NCBI GenBank assembly: GCA_907165135.1
Contig: OU015567.1
Location: forward strand, 8,933,001 to 8,997,000
DNA: 64,000 nt
Reading direction: 5' to 3'
Origin: Oikopleura dioica
Lineage: Eukaryota > Chordata > Appendicularia > Copelata > Oikopleuridae
The translations under genes were made by a program, and so were the position numbers. The notes beneath the pieces are model-generated. The model made no database searches and was not told the DNA's origin. It saw only the letters and a list, made by a program, of their open reading frames with translations. Position 1 is the first letter of the stretch, and every line of letters starts with the position of its first letter. Of the stretch, positions 51,293 to 63,444 are shown one piece after another.

Positions 51293-51972
51293 ATGAGCGA
51301 CTTCAAGGTCATCAAGGTCGATCGATTCTATTCGAAGGCGGTCAAGGATGGATTTGATGATATTGTCAGGCAGATCTTTAACAATCGGGTTAGTAAACAA
51401 ATGATTATTCTTTTAATGTCGATTTTTAGGTCGAGGGAGAGGAAAACTTTCGTTACTTCGACCAGCGACTTTTGATATCCACCATTGCCGTCCTCTTCAG
51501 CGCTTTCGGTTGTGGATATGACTACTACGATCCTTACCCCAACTCGAAATACGTCCTTGCTACTTGCTCCATCATGTATTTCATCCTCACCGGCCTCATG
51601 CAGCTCTACCAGTATGCTCTTTATTTTTACTGATTTTCCTAACACTTCCCTTAGGTGGTACGTCGAGAAGGATATCTTCCTTGTTTTCAACGAAAAAGTG
51701 GGAAAGAAAAATTTGCGCTGGGAGATCTCCTCGACTATCGGAAAGTACGATAACATTTACAAGATTGAATTCAAGACGATCAACGATCAAGGTGCTATCC
51801 AAGGTATTCTCCAGTTCTCAATTATTTTCCAACATCGAAATTTTAAGAATACAAGGCGGAAAGATGCTGCTCGACTTTTATGGACGTCAACGGTCAAGTT
51901 CTTTTCCAGTTTTTGGAAGAATGGATCATGAAGTGCCGTTCAGAAGTCAAGCCCGAAAAGAAATCGAACTAG
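51293..51972 (+). CDS. SPCS2: Signal peptidase complex subunit 2
   Basis: Four exons with small GT-AG introns encode MSDFKVIKVDRFYSKAVKD...ENFRYFDQRLL, a first membrane helix (STIAVLFSAFGCGYDYY), the typical DPYPNSKYVLATC link, a second helix (SIMYFILTGLMQLYQ), then a cytosolic region with EKDIFLVFNEK and WEISSTIGKYDNIYKIEF, ending KPEKKSN. The size and the two-helix hairpin fit SPC25/SPCS2, an accessory subunit of the ER signal peptidase. The frames on the minus strand here are shadows. Confidence 0.92.
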
Positions 51973-52177
51973 TCTTTTTCCTATTTTCTCTTTTAGGCAT
52001 TTCTACCTATAATTGTTACTACATCTCTTTTCTCCCCTGGTTCAAGTTTCTTTCTCACTGATTTTAAAATAATTTTATGTGCAATATGATCGTCTTCTAA
52101 AAATAAGAATACGATTATCCATTTAGAGCCATTTTGAATTTAATTAACTCTGCAAATCGCCATTAAAAGTTATTGTG

Positions 52178-52496
52178 ATGGAAAACTTATCCTCTCTGAA
52201 ATTGACCATGAAAATTTTAAAGATGATTTTAAACTTGATAGTTTCGGCGACGCTGATGCTCAACGCAGCTGCTTTGTTCAGATTGACTGAGACTCCGAAA
52301 AGGTAATTAGAGTCAATTTGGAGTCATTAGTAAATGAGCATTTTCTTGTTCATTGAAATTGTGTCATTGAAATTTTAGGTTTTCCTCCAAGCCGTCGGAA
52401 AAACTTGCAATCGTCGTGCGCCAAGTGCAAAAGTACGCTCCGCTTATCGGGCTCTGGAATATTCTCATCATTTGCCTTGTTCTGTTTTTCTATTGA
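52178..52496 (+). CDS. Small two-helix membrane protein (possibly Yos1/IER3IP1-like)
   Basis: Exons 52178-52302 and 52379-52496 with a 76-nt GT-AG intron give 80 residues (or 70 from the second ATG at 52208). An N-terminal helix (ILNLIVSATLMLNAAALF) and a C-terminal helix (LIGLWNILIIICLVLFF-like) flank a short basic loop with VVRQVQKYAPLIG. Length, the LNA motif after helix 1 and the xVRxVxxxxPLI block before helix 2 recall Yos1/IER3IP1, an ER-Golgi transport protein, but the similarity is weak and it could be an unrelated small membrane protein. Confidence 0.6.
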
Positions 52497-54370
52497 TTTT
52501 GAGATTCGACCACTTTCTGCTATTTTCTGTACCCAACTTTTCCTCCGACCATTTCAATAAACAGCGATTACGTTTTGATATAAAATGATGATTTTCTTTT
52601 TATTAGCTTCCATATTTGGTAAACGCGAGGCGCATATTCACGAAAAGCGAAAGTGAATAATTTGACTTTGACGGGGTCCCTTACTTTTCATCACTTCCAC
52701 TCAGAGAACTAAGAGCCAGTTCTTGAATTATTAACTTTTTCCTACATCTACATCACGCATATCAATTTGGATTCCACTTGAGATCAGTCACGATTGTCAA
52801 AAGTGGCGATAGTGGACTGAGTAAACCAGCCAGAGAAGTGATAAGCTGTTTTAAAACAGAGTTAGTACTCTGCTCACGTCGGCACAAGAATAAAAGCCAC
52901 AAGAATTTTTAACTAGAGCGAAAAGTTCTGAAGGAAACTGAAGAAAGAAAGAACACTTTTTATATAAAACAGGTTCGTTCTTAATTTATTTCTCAAAGAT
53001 TTTTTGAGCATGATTCATGCTCGTATTATTTTCTGTTTCAAATATTCAAGCTTCACAATTATGCACGAGAATAAACATAAACTGAATTTGAACTTTCGTC
53101 GAAACCAAAAGAAAGCCGTGGGTGAGCTTGTCTCAACTCGCCAGTTCATAAATTTCCCCGTAGGATTACGCAGTTGCACTGGGAGAACCGTGCACCTTGC
53201 GGGTGTTAATCATTTTTGCCATATACCCTGGCCAAGTTTTTTATGCTCGAGTGCAAGAGTGAATTCCAGAGATACTCTACTTCTCCAAGTCATCAAGTTT
53301 TGGTACTGTATTTACTTGTGAGAGTCGAATTTCCTAGGACAACGTAAATTTGCTATACAAATGTCTTCAGATCATTAAACTTGTGAAACTTTCTCAGTCA
53401 TTTCGCGTGACGGAAGTAGTTGATTTCGTTCAGAAGCTAAATAGTAATTTTACAAGAGAATCCGTTTTACTGTAGATTCTACAGTGTAGATCATAGAGTT
53501 GCTGAACGATCTAATTATCTAAGTAAGCATATTCCAAAATATCCCTGTCTGGAGAGCACTGTAATAAAAAAGCTCAATGACGTCGATTATTTATCTTGCT
53601 TTGATGCATTGCTGGAATTCGGCATTGTAGAGTGTATGCATTTGCTCCGCCACTTTTCGGAATTAGAAAACTTGTGTAAATGTCACAGTTATTGTCTTTT
53701 CGTTTCAGTAAACCAAAATTGTTCGGCTTCACTTTTTCGTGATTCAATATTTTACATCTCGCTGGAAACAGCAAAAGCTTCTGCTGACTCAAGTCCTTTC
53801 AATTCGAAGCGGTGTGGAGCTTTGTTCCTTGAGAGATAGTCTACCGGGTTTTCAAGCTTGATAAAAATAGCCCGCGACTGTTGAAAAGGGAACGAGGAAG
53901 TTCGAAACCGCGGGCGCTTTCCGGCTTTTTTATTTAATTATTTATTTCGGCAGAGAATGGACATTTCGGAGCGTAATTGATCCTCAAAGCGAAAGCATCT
54001 TACTTGGAGAAAGCTTCGTCTTAGAGCCCTGAATATTTTATTGACAGAAAAAATCAAGAATAACAACTGAAGTCTCACGCAAAAAGTCTCTACTTTAAAT
54101 AATGTCACCCCTAAGAAAATATTTTGTTATTTAGTTTCAATACTAACCCCGTGATAAGCCTGGTTAAAGTGCCAACCTTGTTATGCTGGGCGAGATAAAA
54201 GTGCCTCGCCGCTAATTAGCCGTTTCACTGACGCCTCAGTGACGATGTGAGCCAAACTCACACACCTTGATTTCTATAGCCAGAGAGCGCAGCAGCTCCA
54301 AAAGCGCTGAGTTTTGACACACTCCCATTTTCAGATTGAGAGAAAGAAAAAAACGAAAGACGAAACAGAC
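52497..54370. other. Long non-coding region upstream of the PDZ-LIM gene
   Basis: Nearly 1.9 kb, unusually long for this window. I find no frame with coding character; the 105-codon frame at 53004 has no family features. Near 54225-54265 are several TGAC/GTCA motifs. It probably contains the promoter and enhancers of the PDZ-LIM (muscle-type) gene. Confidence 0.45.
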
Positions 54371-56796
54371 ATGAGCGGCACGCGTTCAGTGACACTTTCG
54401 GGCGGCGGCCCTTGGGGCTTTAGAATTCAAGGAGGAAAGGACTTCAACTCGCCACTCACAATTAGGTAGGATCTCTTGAACTTTTTCTCTTGTTATTCTT
54501 CCTTGTTATCAATTTGAATGAAAGTACGGTGTTTTCATAATTTAATTAGAATTGATTTGCGACCCAATTAACTCGCAAATTAGCACTTCTCATAAAGAGT
54601 TATATATAAATAATTAGGTATATTTCTTGAGAGATTTATGATAAAATTTTACAGTAATTCTTGTATGGAAGAAAAAAGATTATTCAGAAAAAGCATCTGA
54701 CTCCTTTTCTTGAGCATTTTATGAGCTCACCTGGGTCGCGACTAATCTTTTTATTTGTCCTATTTACCTGATCGAAACTAAATCCCTGATTCAGCCGTGT
54801 GAACGAAGGCGGCAAGGCCCACGCTTCTGGACTCATAACAGGAGAGACAATCAAAGAAATCAACGGAACGGAGACGTCGGGACTCGTCCATGTCAGATGC
54901 CAGCAGCTTATCAAGAATACCGGTTTGAGTTTGACTCTCACGCTCGACTCCAGCACGGCGAAGCCTAGTCAAGCTCCTGTAAAGTACACTAGTCCCCCGC
55001 CAAAGGTCCCCGTCGTGACAAAATCGCAGTTTACGACTCTTCATCAACAAGTTTCGTAAGTTCAGTTTAGTTGAGCTGTCAGCTACTTCCGGTAGAAACA
55101 CGATGAAACTCAACGACCTTTTAGGGCTCCGAAACCAGAGCCAAAAATCGAGAAGCCGTCAGCCGTCGCAGCTGCACTGGCACGTCGCTCACCGTCTCCG
55201 CCTCCAGTTCCTTCACCGCCGCCAGAAACTGTTGATTTTCCAGCTCCACCGGCTTCGGATTTTCCAAAGCCACCGCCTTCTTTCCAGAATGACTTCCCTA
55301 AGCCGCCGCCGATGATGTCTTCGCTTCAGCCCGACCCTGTCAAGACTTACTCCATTCCAAAAGTTTCCAACATAGTTGGTTAGCAACTCTTTATAAAAAC
55401 TATATGAAGAAATGTCTTATGTTTTATTCTTTCCTGCCATAGACTAAGTTCCTCTTCCAGATCGTCCATCTGTTTTCTCGAGCAAAAACGAGATCGAAAA
55501 AGCTTCACAAAAATTCGACGCAAAACCAATCTTTCCGAAATCGTTCAACAAGATCCCCAGTTCAACTTCAACCCCTCTTCGTACACCCCAGTTACTCCAT
55601 CATTTTCTTCAAAACCAAAGCCTTCTGAACCATCAACGTCTCCATCATACAAGCCTACTCCAGTTCCAGCAACTGTGAACTCGTCCTCGCCTCCGAGAGT
55701 GTCAAACTTGAGCTCGCAGCTTGGCGATATCAAACTAGCAAATGATCCAGCAGCTAGAAAATTTGTATCTCCAGCTCCTCCCCAATCTCCAATTAAATCT
55801 TCTCCACCCGTCTCGTCCCCTCAAAAGTCAAACTTCGAGCCACCTATTCCAAAAGCAACGAGTCCGCCAAGCAATCCTCCACCACAAGCTCGAGGAGTTC
55901 CCGTACAAGCAAAAGCACTGAACTCAAACTTAAATACTTCTGAGGACTCTAGCGAGCCTACGTGTGCAGTGTGCTTCCAGAAGATTAGGTAACGGAAGCA
56001 ATTAATCAGACACGTGTGTTAACTCCTTGTTTCATTTTTAGAGGCCAATACTGTCAGGCCATAGGAAAAAATTGGCACCCTCAGTGTTTCAAGTGTCAAT
56101 CGCCAGGATGCCAAGTTTCACTGCAAGCCACGGGCTTTATTGAAGACGCTGGATTTGTGTATTGGTATGTAATACTTATTTTGACAAAGAAAATATCTTT
56201 CATTGACCTTGTTTTTGGCCGATCAAGCTGTTCCATTACGCACAAATTTTAAAACTCACATTTAGCCGTTCCTGTTTCGAGCGAGACATCGCCCACAGTT
56301 GTGCAAAGTGCAATAAAAAGATTATTGGGGTAAGAAATCACGCTGTCATCATATTCTCCTTACTCTTTCTTTCGTAGGATACAATGCACGCTCTCAATCA
56401 GACTTGGCACATGAACTGCTTTGTTTGCATCAAGTGCAAGAAGCCCTTTGAAGATGGCGTCTTTCACTGGCAGAATGAGCAGCCCTACTGCGTCGACGGT
56501 GAGTCTCTTATTCTGTGTCTTGTTTGATTGAGTGTTTTCTTACTAGACTATAACCAACTGTTTGCAACCTTTTGTCGTGGATGTAACATGCGTGTGGAAG
56601 CAGGAGACCAGTATATCGAAGCTCTGGGAGAATCCTGGCATGATAATTGCTTTACCTGCTCGGTATGTATTTTCTTCTTTGATTTCGAAAGCGAGCAATG
56701 CTAATGAATGTCCTTAGACCTGCCACATCGAGTTGAAAAACGTCGGTTTCTACAACCGAAACAACCGGCCAGTCTGCAAGGCGCACGCGCGTTGAG
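54371..56796 (+). CDS. PDZ and LIM domain protein of the Enigma/ZASP type (one PDZ, three LIM), with an apparent frameshift
   Basis: The N-terminal PDZ domain ([15 protein letters not shown], then [18 protein letters not shown]) matches PDLIM/LDB3. A Pro-rich linker with a ZM-like stretch ([15 protein letters not shown]) follows, then three LIM domains beginning [16 protein letters not shown] and CRGCNMRV, each with the expected CxxC-H-C/CxxC-C zinc ligands, ending [11 protein letters not shown]. Enigma-family proteins anchor alpha-actinin and kinases at muscle Z-discs or stress fibres. Between [12 protein letters not shown] and [14 protein letters not shown] the coding frame changes by one base at a CCCC run (55555-55558); one extra C would join them. 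Introns are short. Confidence 0.88.
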
Positions 56797-58697
56797 CAAC
56801 CACTTTTCACCACCACTTGGTCGTCCGCCGCCTATTCCGCCTCGCAACTTTGACCGTTCGCACTCTTGCCCTGCTGCTTCATCATCACCCGGAAATGGCG
56901 CTTGGCACTCTTCCTATCACTCAGCAAACTGTAAAGCAACCCCTCCACCACCGAGGCGCCAAATTGGCGGTATCTTTCTCCCCTCCCAACGGATGCAGGA
57001 GAAGATAGCTGCCAGATGGAGCCGCATCAACCAAATCAGCTTCAACTATGACGTCCGTGCCTCGCCAATTCCACACTATCAACGAAATTTCTTTTCAAAT
57101 AAATAAAAAATAATTGCTCTTCTGTTTCTCCTGGAAATAAACACTTCTTTCTTATCGCACTCTTTCATATATTTCACTGTTTTCCTTATTCAATAAAGGA
57201 GAATTTCCAATCCTTTTATTAGCAAAATCCTTATCAGCATTCTTTTCTCGTTATGTTCAATGTTGCATGTGTAGTAAAAAACCTTTATAATTCCAAATGA
57301 TACGAAATCAACAAGGAGTTCAATCCAACTTTAGTTTATTTTTCTGTTTCAGCAAGTTTTTCATTTTCCTTCCGCATCAAGTTCACCCTTCTTTATTCAT
57401 TGTTATTTCTTCTGTTATATTTCCCAACTGACAAAAACGCTTCTCTTTCAAATATATATTTCCATGTCTTAATTGTCTCTTAGATATCAGAATACAATTA
57501 AAACCATTCATGAAATTACTCTCTATTCTGTGTGTGATGACACTACTTGACGAAAATCCTGGCTTGGCGCCAGAATTTGTCACAAGAAACAGCGAGTAAG
57601 GAGCAGAAATTGACAGAGCAAAGAGAAATTTCTTAGTTTTTTCGTGCCACTGTGCAGATAGGGAGCCGTTATTATAACAGTTGAAAGTAGACAGGTAATG
57701 AGACTATTGTCGTACATTTCACTTGTTATGAAATGAAAAACAAAATCTCTTTCAAATGTCCCGAAATCAAGGAAGAGAATCGAATTTATCAGGCAAAAAT
57801 CATCCTTCAAAGTGAATGAAACTTCTTTATTTATGAATGATTTGACTTTGAAAATTGGAGAGAGAAAAATTAGAACAAGGGAAAATGTGAAGAAAAGTCG
57901 TAAATGATGGTCGCTTTGTTGCCGCCGAGTTGCGGTCCATTATTACGAAAAATAAATTAATTGACTTTTTCGCTACTCCAAGTTAACTTCAGACTTCAAA
58001 CTACTCTTAGAACGACAAACAAAGAATGTCGTAACGATGACGAGAGCTCGCAAAAAATGGACCGCCCAATAATGTCACTTTTCTTCTACTGTTATTCTTC
58101 CTAGAGAGAAAATTTTCGAAGAAGTTCTTCTGATTTACGCATTTGACCTTCAGTTCAGTATTTTCCCCAAGAGATGATAATTTTTATTTACACTCGTAAA
58201 AATATCTGAACAGTCTTTGCTAGCTGCTACCGTTCTCATTTTTATTGATACTCGACAAGAGAAGCACGTTTACTTTTTCCTACATTATGACGTCTGCCAG
58301 AGAGAAACGTCGCTTTATAGACTTTGAATATAAGCGCTAAATCCGCGCAAATTATTATTCACTCACTCAATTTGAAACATGAATCATTCTATAATCGGTC
58401 CTCCCCGAGAACGAAAGAGCGAGAGGGGGAAAGAGGAGTGTCACTCAGTGACAGTCACTGACTAAACAGCCAGTCTACTACTCAGCTTTTTAACAGAGAC
58501 TTGTTGGTACAGCAGACTTGTTTTTTCGCGCTTCTACTTGACTAAATCTTCAAAAAAATATTCTGACCTAAAAACATTCGCTCCTTTTTCTTACATTTGT
58601 CGCTAGTTGGCGCAGTTTTTTCCCAAAATAACGAAAGAATTGGAATTTAGAGAGGAACTCGGGTTGAGTGAAGGGACAAAAAAGAACTCAAGCAATC
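56797..58697. other. 3' region of the PDZ-LIM gene and upstream region of dynamin
   Basis: The first 310 bp continue an open Pro-rich frame (to 57106) different from the LIM frame. After that the DNA is AT-rich without genes. Near 58440-58465 is a dense cluster of GTCACT/AGTGAC motifs. Confidence 0.4.
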
Positions 58698-61600
58698 ATG
58701 GCGGGCGGCAATGCTGGAATGGAAGGAACGGTTGAAAATTCTCAAAAGAAATATTCATCGAAAACTTTATTTGAAATTTCTATATCGAAATTCAACCTAA
58801 AAGGGCTCATTCCGATGATAAACAAGCTGCAAGATGCATGTACGAAATCCGGGCAAGCTTTAGACATTGATCTACCTCAAATCGCCGTCGTTGGTGGCCA
58901 GAGTTCGGGAAAATCCTCCGTGTTGGAAAACTTTGTTGGTCGTGATTTTCTCCCGCGAGGAACTGGCATCGTAACGCGTAGACCCCTCGTTCTCCAGCTG
59001 GTGAATAACTCTGGTGGAGAATGGGGCGAGTTTTTGCACAAAAAGGGACAGAAGTTTTACCAGTTCGATCAAATCCGCGCTGAAATTGAACAAGAAACAG
59101 ACAGAACAACTGGTCATAATAAAGGTTAGTTTCAGAGCTCTAAATCCAGATCTAATAACGCGGATTATTCAGGCATTTCGCCCATTCCCATCAACTTGCG
59201 CGTCTTTTCTCCAAGGGTGCTGAACCTGACACTTGTTGATCTCCCGGGAATGACGAAGGTAGCCGTGGGAGACCAGCCGCCTGATATCGAGAGGCAAATC
59301 CGCGAAATGATAATGCAGTTTATTACCAAAGAATCTTGCCTGATCCTTGCTGTTTCGCCGGCTAATCAAGATTTGGCAAACTCAGATGCGCTCAAAATTG
59401 CCAAAGAAGTCGATCCGGAAGGAATGAGGACGATCGGAGTCTTGACAAAGTTGGATCTGATGGATCAAGGGACAGATGCGAAAGATATTCTTGAGAACAA
59501 ACTGCTTCCTCTTAGAAGGGGATATGTCGGTGTTGTCAATAGATCTCAGGTTTACTTTTTACTTTCCTGTTCATAAATTGATCGTTTTCTAGCGCGATAT
59601 CGAGACTCGTCGAAATATCCAAGACGCAATCCAAGCCGAGCGTAAATTCTTCCTCTCGCACCCTCGCTACCGCCATATGGAATCAAGAATGGGCACGCCC
59701 TATCTTCAAAAAGTCCTGAATCAACAGCTCACCAACCATATCCGCGAATCCCTGCCCAAAGTTCGAAGTCGATTAGCGAAGCAAATGACCGACATTGAAA
59801 AAGAAGTCAAGGACTTTAAAGATTTCAAGCCTGATGATCCGGGAAGACAGACGAGGACGATGTTGGGGCTGATTAATCAGTTTATGAACGTCTTCGGCGA
59901 GACGATCGAGGGCCATTCAGGTTTGAGGGTTGTAAGAAGACTAGTATAATTCAAATATTAATTTAGGTGTGACTGTCAGCGTCGACGAGTTGAGCATCGG
60001 TGCTAGAATCAACAGAATCTTCCACGACCGTCTTCCAATCAAGCTAGCTGAACGGACAATCGATGAGAAACATCTTCGGAGGGAAATCAAGATCGCTATT
60101 CAAAACATTCGTGGTGTAAGGACTGGTCTCTTTACACCGGATATGGCTTTTGAGCGAATTGTCAAGGAACAAATCACTGTCATGAAAAACGCTCCCCTGG
60201 AAATTGTCGACCAGGTCACGAATCAGGTGCGAAAGTCAATATTAGGTATGAAATTTTGGAAAATTTTAGCTCACTGGTGCCATCCGAGAATGCACGAAAA
60301 ATATGGCCAATTTTCCGACTTTGCGAGAAGAAGTCGACCGATTAGTAGCGTAAGTTTTAAGGATACTCTCGTCGTGATTGACTGGCTAACTCCTCATTCA
60401 GAACTTATATTCGACAACAAGAAGGGAAAACAAAAGACTTTATCGATAACCTGTTCGCGTACGAAACTGCCTACATAAACACCAACCACGATGACTTCAT
60501 CGGATTCACGCAAGCTGCTGCCAACACCACCACTGAGATTAAAAAGAATCCCAACCAACAACCCAAAAACATGGTCATCAGAAAAGGATGGCTGAGCATC
60601 AACAATCTTGGAATGATGAGAGGTAAGCCCAGAAAAAAACTGTCACAAGTGAAATATTTTTATTTCTATAGTTTTTCACGCAAGCAACAGTAAGTTTATA
60701 GGCTCTAGCGGCAACAGTAGCATAAAATCATAATTATATAAAAAGCAGCATTTTTATTAACAGTTTCTAGTATTGTACAGCTTGAAAGGTTAACGGATCA
60801 TTTTTCTCATCCCATTCTTGATGCTGGTCTAGATTTTTTGATAATCGCACCCAATTCCGCTAAAATCCGATTTGAAATCAGCAACGACTATTCTCTCTCT
60901 CTCTTACTTACCAGTAATCTCCTAGCTGCATGATCAGGAGCAACATAAGAGCCGAGTAGATAAGGTTTTTCGTAGCTTTCTACATTTTGTAAAATCAATG
61001 ACACGAATAGTAAAATCATGAACATCAATTTTCGAAGCATTGTTCTTTGCTAACTCTTTGCTAAGTACTATTGAGCTTGACGCTTTACCGGGGGAAGCTT
61101 TTTAACCAACCGCGTTATTAAAAATTCAACCAAAGATATCCCTTGAGTTGTAATTCCACCTTGCGGCGAAATCTGTATCTTGGCCCTCACTAGACTCCGT
61201 ATCTTTTGAATAATCGAAAGATCTCACAATAAACAGACCCTTTAATTAATCCGTTACTTATTTAACTGTAGCTATTTTGGAAGACAGACCGTAGATTTCT
61301 TCAAAAGAAACCCTGGCAATACAATCATAAAAACTCATATAAAATAGCAATTTTCTTATAAAACGTATTATTTTCATAAATTATTTTAGGTGGCTCCAAA
61401 GAATTCTGGTTTGTCCTGACCGCCGAGTCCCTCTCCTGGTTCAAAGATGACCAAGAGAAAGACAATAAATACACAATCGTCCTCAGTCCCGAAATGCGCC
61501 TCCGCCCAGTCGAGAAGAAATCCGTTTTCGGAGCTCACTTCATCTTCCAAATCTTCAATACAGAAAACAAAAACATCTTCAAGGATCATAAAACTCTAGA

Positions 61601-63444
61601 CCTTTCCTGTCGCGATGCTGATAGCTTGGAGACCTGGCAGGCTTCATTTTTAAGAGCGGGTGTTCTTCCGGAGTACAAGAAGCCGGAGGAAGAAGGTATT
61701 TATACAGATATTTATATTGTGCCTAAATAACCAATATTTTCAGAGAAAAAAGGTTTGCCGTGAATGTCTTTATTAACACTTAACCAAATCAAATTACACA
61801 TTTAAACCGTACCCATCACATCCTAAAACTAAACCCTCTTATGAAACTACACTAGAATCCCTAATCAATCGTCTTGACCCGTCCTCAAGACGGTAGTCAA
61901 TGATGCCCTTCTGTATGTTCTTGTAAATAAGATATATGTGTCGAAAAGGCACATATATACAGTTGTCCAGTTACAAGCATGCGTGTTTCCTGTCCAGTTA
62001 AATCCAATCAAGTTCGAAGTCGTGTTTTCAGGGACCGCCGCAGAAGAAGACTTAGATCAACAGATCGAGGACTCGAAAGACCCGCAACTTGAACGTCAAG
62101 TTGAAACAATTCGTAATCTGGTCGATTCATACATAGGAATCGTCATCAAAAACCTCAAGGTAAATAATCAAAGAGATTACTCTTCAGGATCTCAGTAAGA
62201 GTCCTTAAAAGAATCACGAACTACACATTTTGAGAGGTCAAGTGTGACTCAACTACAAACAATTTCATGCTCCAAAGATGAAAAAATCATCATGAAAAGA
62301 GCTCACAACAATTTAACGATAAATAAGCATAAAATATTGAAACTGAGTGTTTTATTAAAAACAAACCCTTTGATTACACACTCTGGTTGCACATTTTTAT
62401 TACAACCTTGTTTTAGGATCAAGTTCCAAAGATGATAATGTACCACATGCTGAACGCTACCCGAAACTTCATCGCGGAAGAACTGCTGGCTCAGATCTAC
62501 GCCGAAGTAAACATCAGCGCAGCAATGGAGGAATCGCCGCAGGAGCTCGAGCGCAAGACCGAATTGCTCAACATCTTCCATTCACTCAAAGAGGCTGTTA
62601 AAATTATTGGAGACATTAATATTTCGACGCACTCGACACCGACCCCCGCCGCGGTCGATTACAACTGGGTACAGGTATTTGCTCTTCCTTCTTTTAATTC
62701 CATCTTCCTTTCTTTCACTCTTTCTTTTTCTATCCTTCCTTCTCTTCTAGTCCTCATCTGGTCCTCTCGTTCGTTACGGGCTCTCGAAACTTTCATTAAA
62801 AATCAAGGCGGCTTCCAAAGATTGTCGATATCATTGTAGTGGATAATCTTCGAGAGCTTAAAATTTCTTTCTGAGCCCGTGAATAAGACGACAAGTATCT
62901 CAAGTCACGAGTACTCCTCCTCCTCCTTCACTTCCGAATTCTCGCACGCCTCCTATTCCTTCACGGCCAAGCAACACTCAACCGCTAAAGCCAACTCCCT
63001 CCCCTTTACTAATCGACTTTCAGGAAAATCAAAGGCAAGCGCCGCCGCAGCAAACGCCATTTAGCCAACCACAGCTTATGCCAGCTCCTTCGAATAGCTA
63101 CGGCGGATATGGAGGCCCTCCAGCAGCTGGTGGACTTCCTTCGGCCATGGCTCGCCAGAGCAGGGCGAGTCCCGGTCCGGGCATGGGCAACAGAGCAGCT
63201 CCAGGTAAATTTTTAATCGCTTGATTTTGATGTACCGACAAACTTTGTCAAACAGCGACTTGATGTCAGGACGACAACAAGGAGTACTTGATAAGGGAAC
63301 ATCAGGATGTCAACGTGGTTCATCGAAAAAGTCCAGGAGCAACCTTTTAAACTGTCTATTTTAGCCATTCCTCCGCGACCCTCTGGCGGTGCTCCCCCTC
63401 CGGTACCGAATCGACCAACTCAAACGCGAAACAACTTTTACTGA
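58698..63444 (+). CDS. DNM: Dynamin (classical, with PH, GED and proline-rich domains)
   Basis: The GTPase domain has P-loop [19 protein letters not shown], switch DLPGMTKV and TKLDLMD. The stalk includes [33 protein letters not shown] and [14 protein letters not shown]-type sequence ([15 protein letters not shown]). The PH domain starts [24 protein letters not shown]-like; the GED has [20 protein letters not shown] and [14 protein letters not shown] final PRD has [19 protein letters not shown] and ends [10 protein letters not shown] at 63444. This is the membrane-fission GTPase of endocytosis. The frame between GMEG and LIPMINKLQ contains 78 in-frame bases absent from other dynamins, bounded by GA...AG. 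Intron 60623-61390 contains a nested gene. Exon joins just before the PRD (62674-62895) are uncertain, with possible alternative C-termini. Confidence 0.95.
60767..61040 (-). CDS. Small secreted protein nested in a dynamin intron
   Basis: Two exons (61040-60912 and 60859-60767) with a 52-nt GT-AG intron encode 73 residues. The first 20 or so form a strong signal peptide ([18 protein letters not shown]). The remaining 50-odd residues contain [15 protein letters not shown], an [15 protein letters not shown] basic segment and an acidic EWDEKNDP end; no cysteine is present. An AATAAA signal follows the stop within 10 nt. The RR at the exon junction could be a prohormone cleavage site, so a peptide precursor is possible. 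I recognise no family. The whole gene lies within the dynamin intron on the opposite strand. Confidence 0.75.

Noticed and set aside
53004-53321. 105-codon plus-strand frame in the long gap before the PDZ-LIM gene
   Set aside because: The composition is like random AT-rich DNA, there is no AG acceptor before the start, and no recognisable domain.
57580-57810. Hydrophobic 76-codon minus-strand frame
   Set aside because: No splice or polyadenylation context, composition of AT-rich non-coding DNA, and no matching neighbours.
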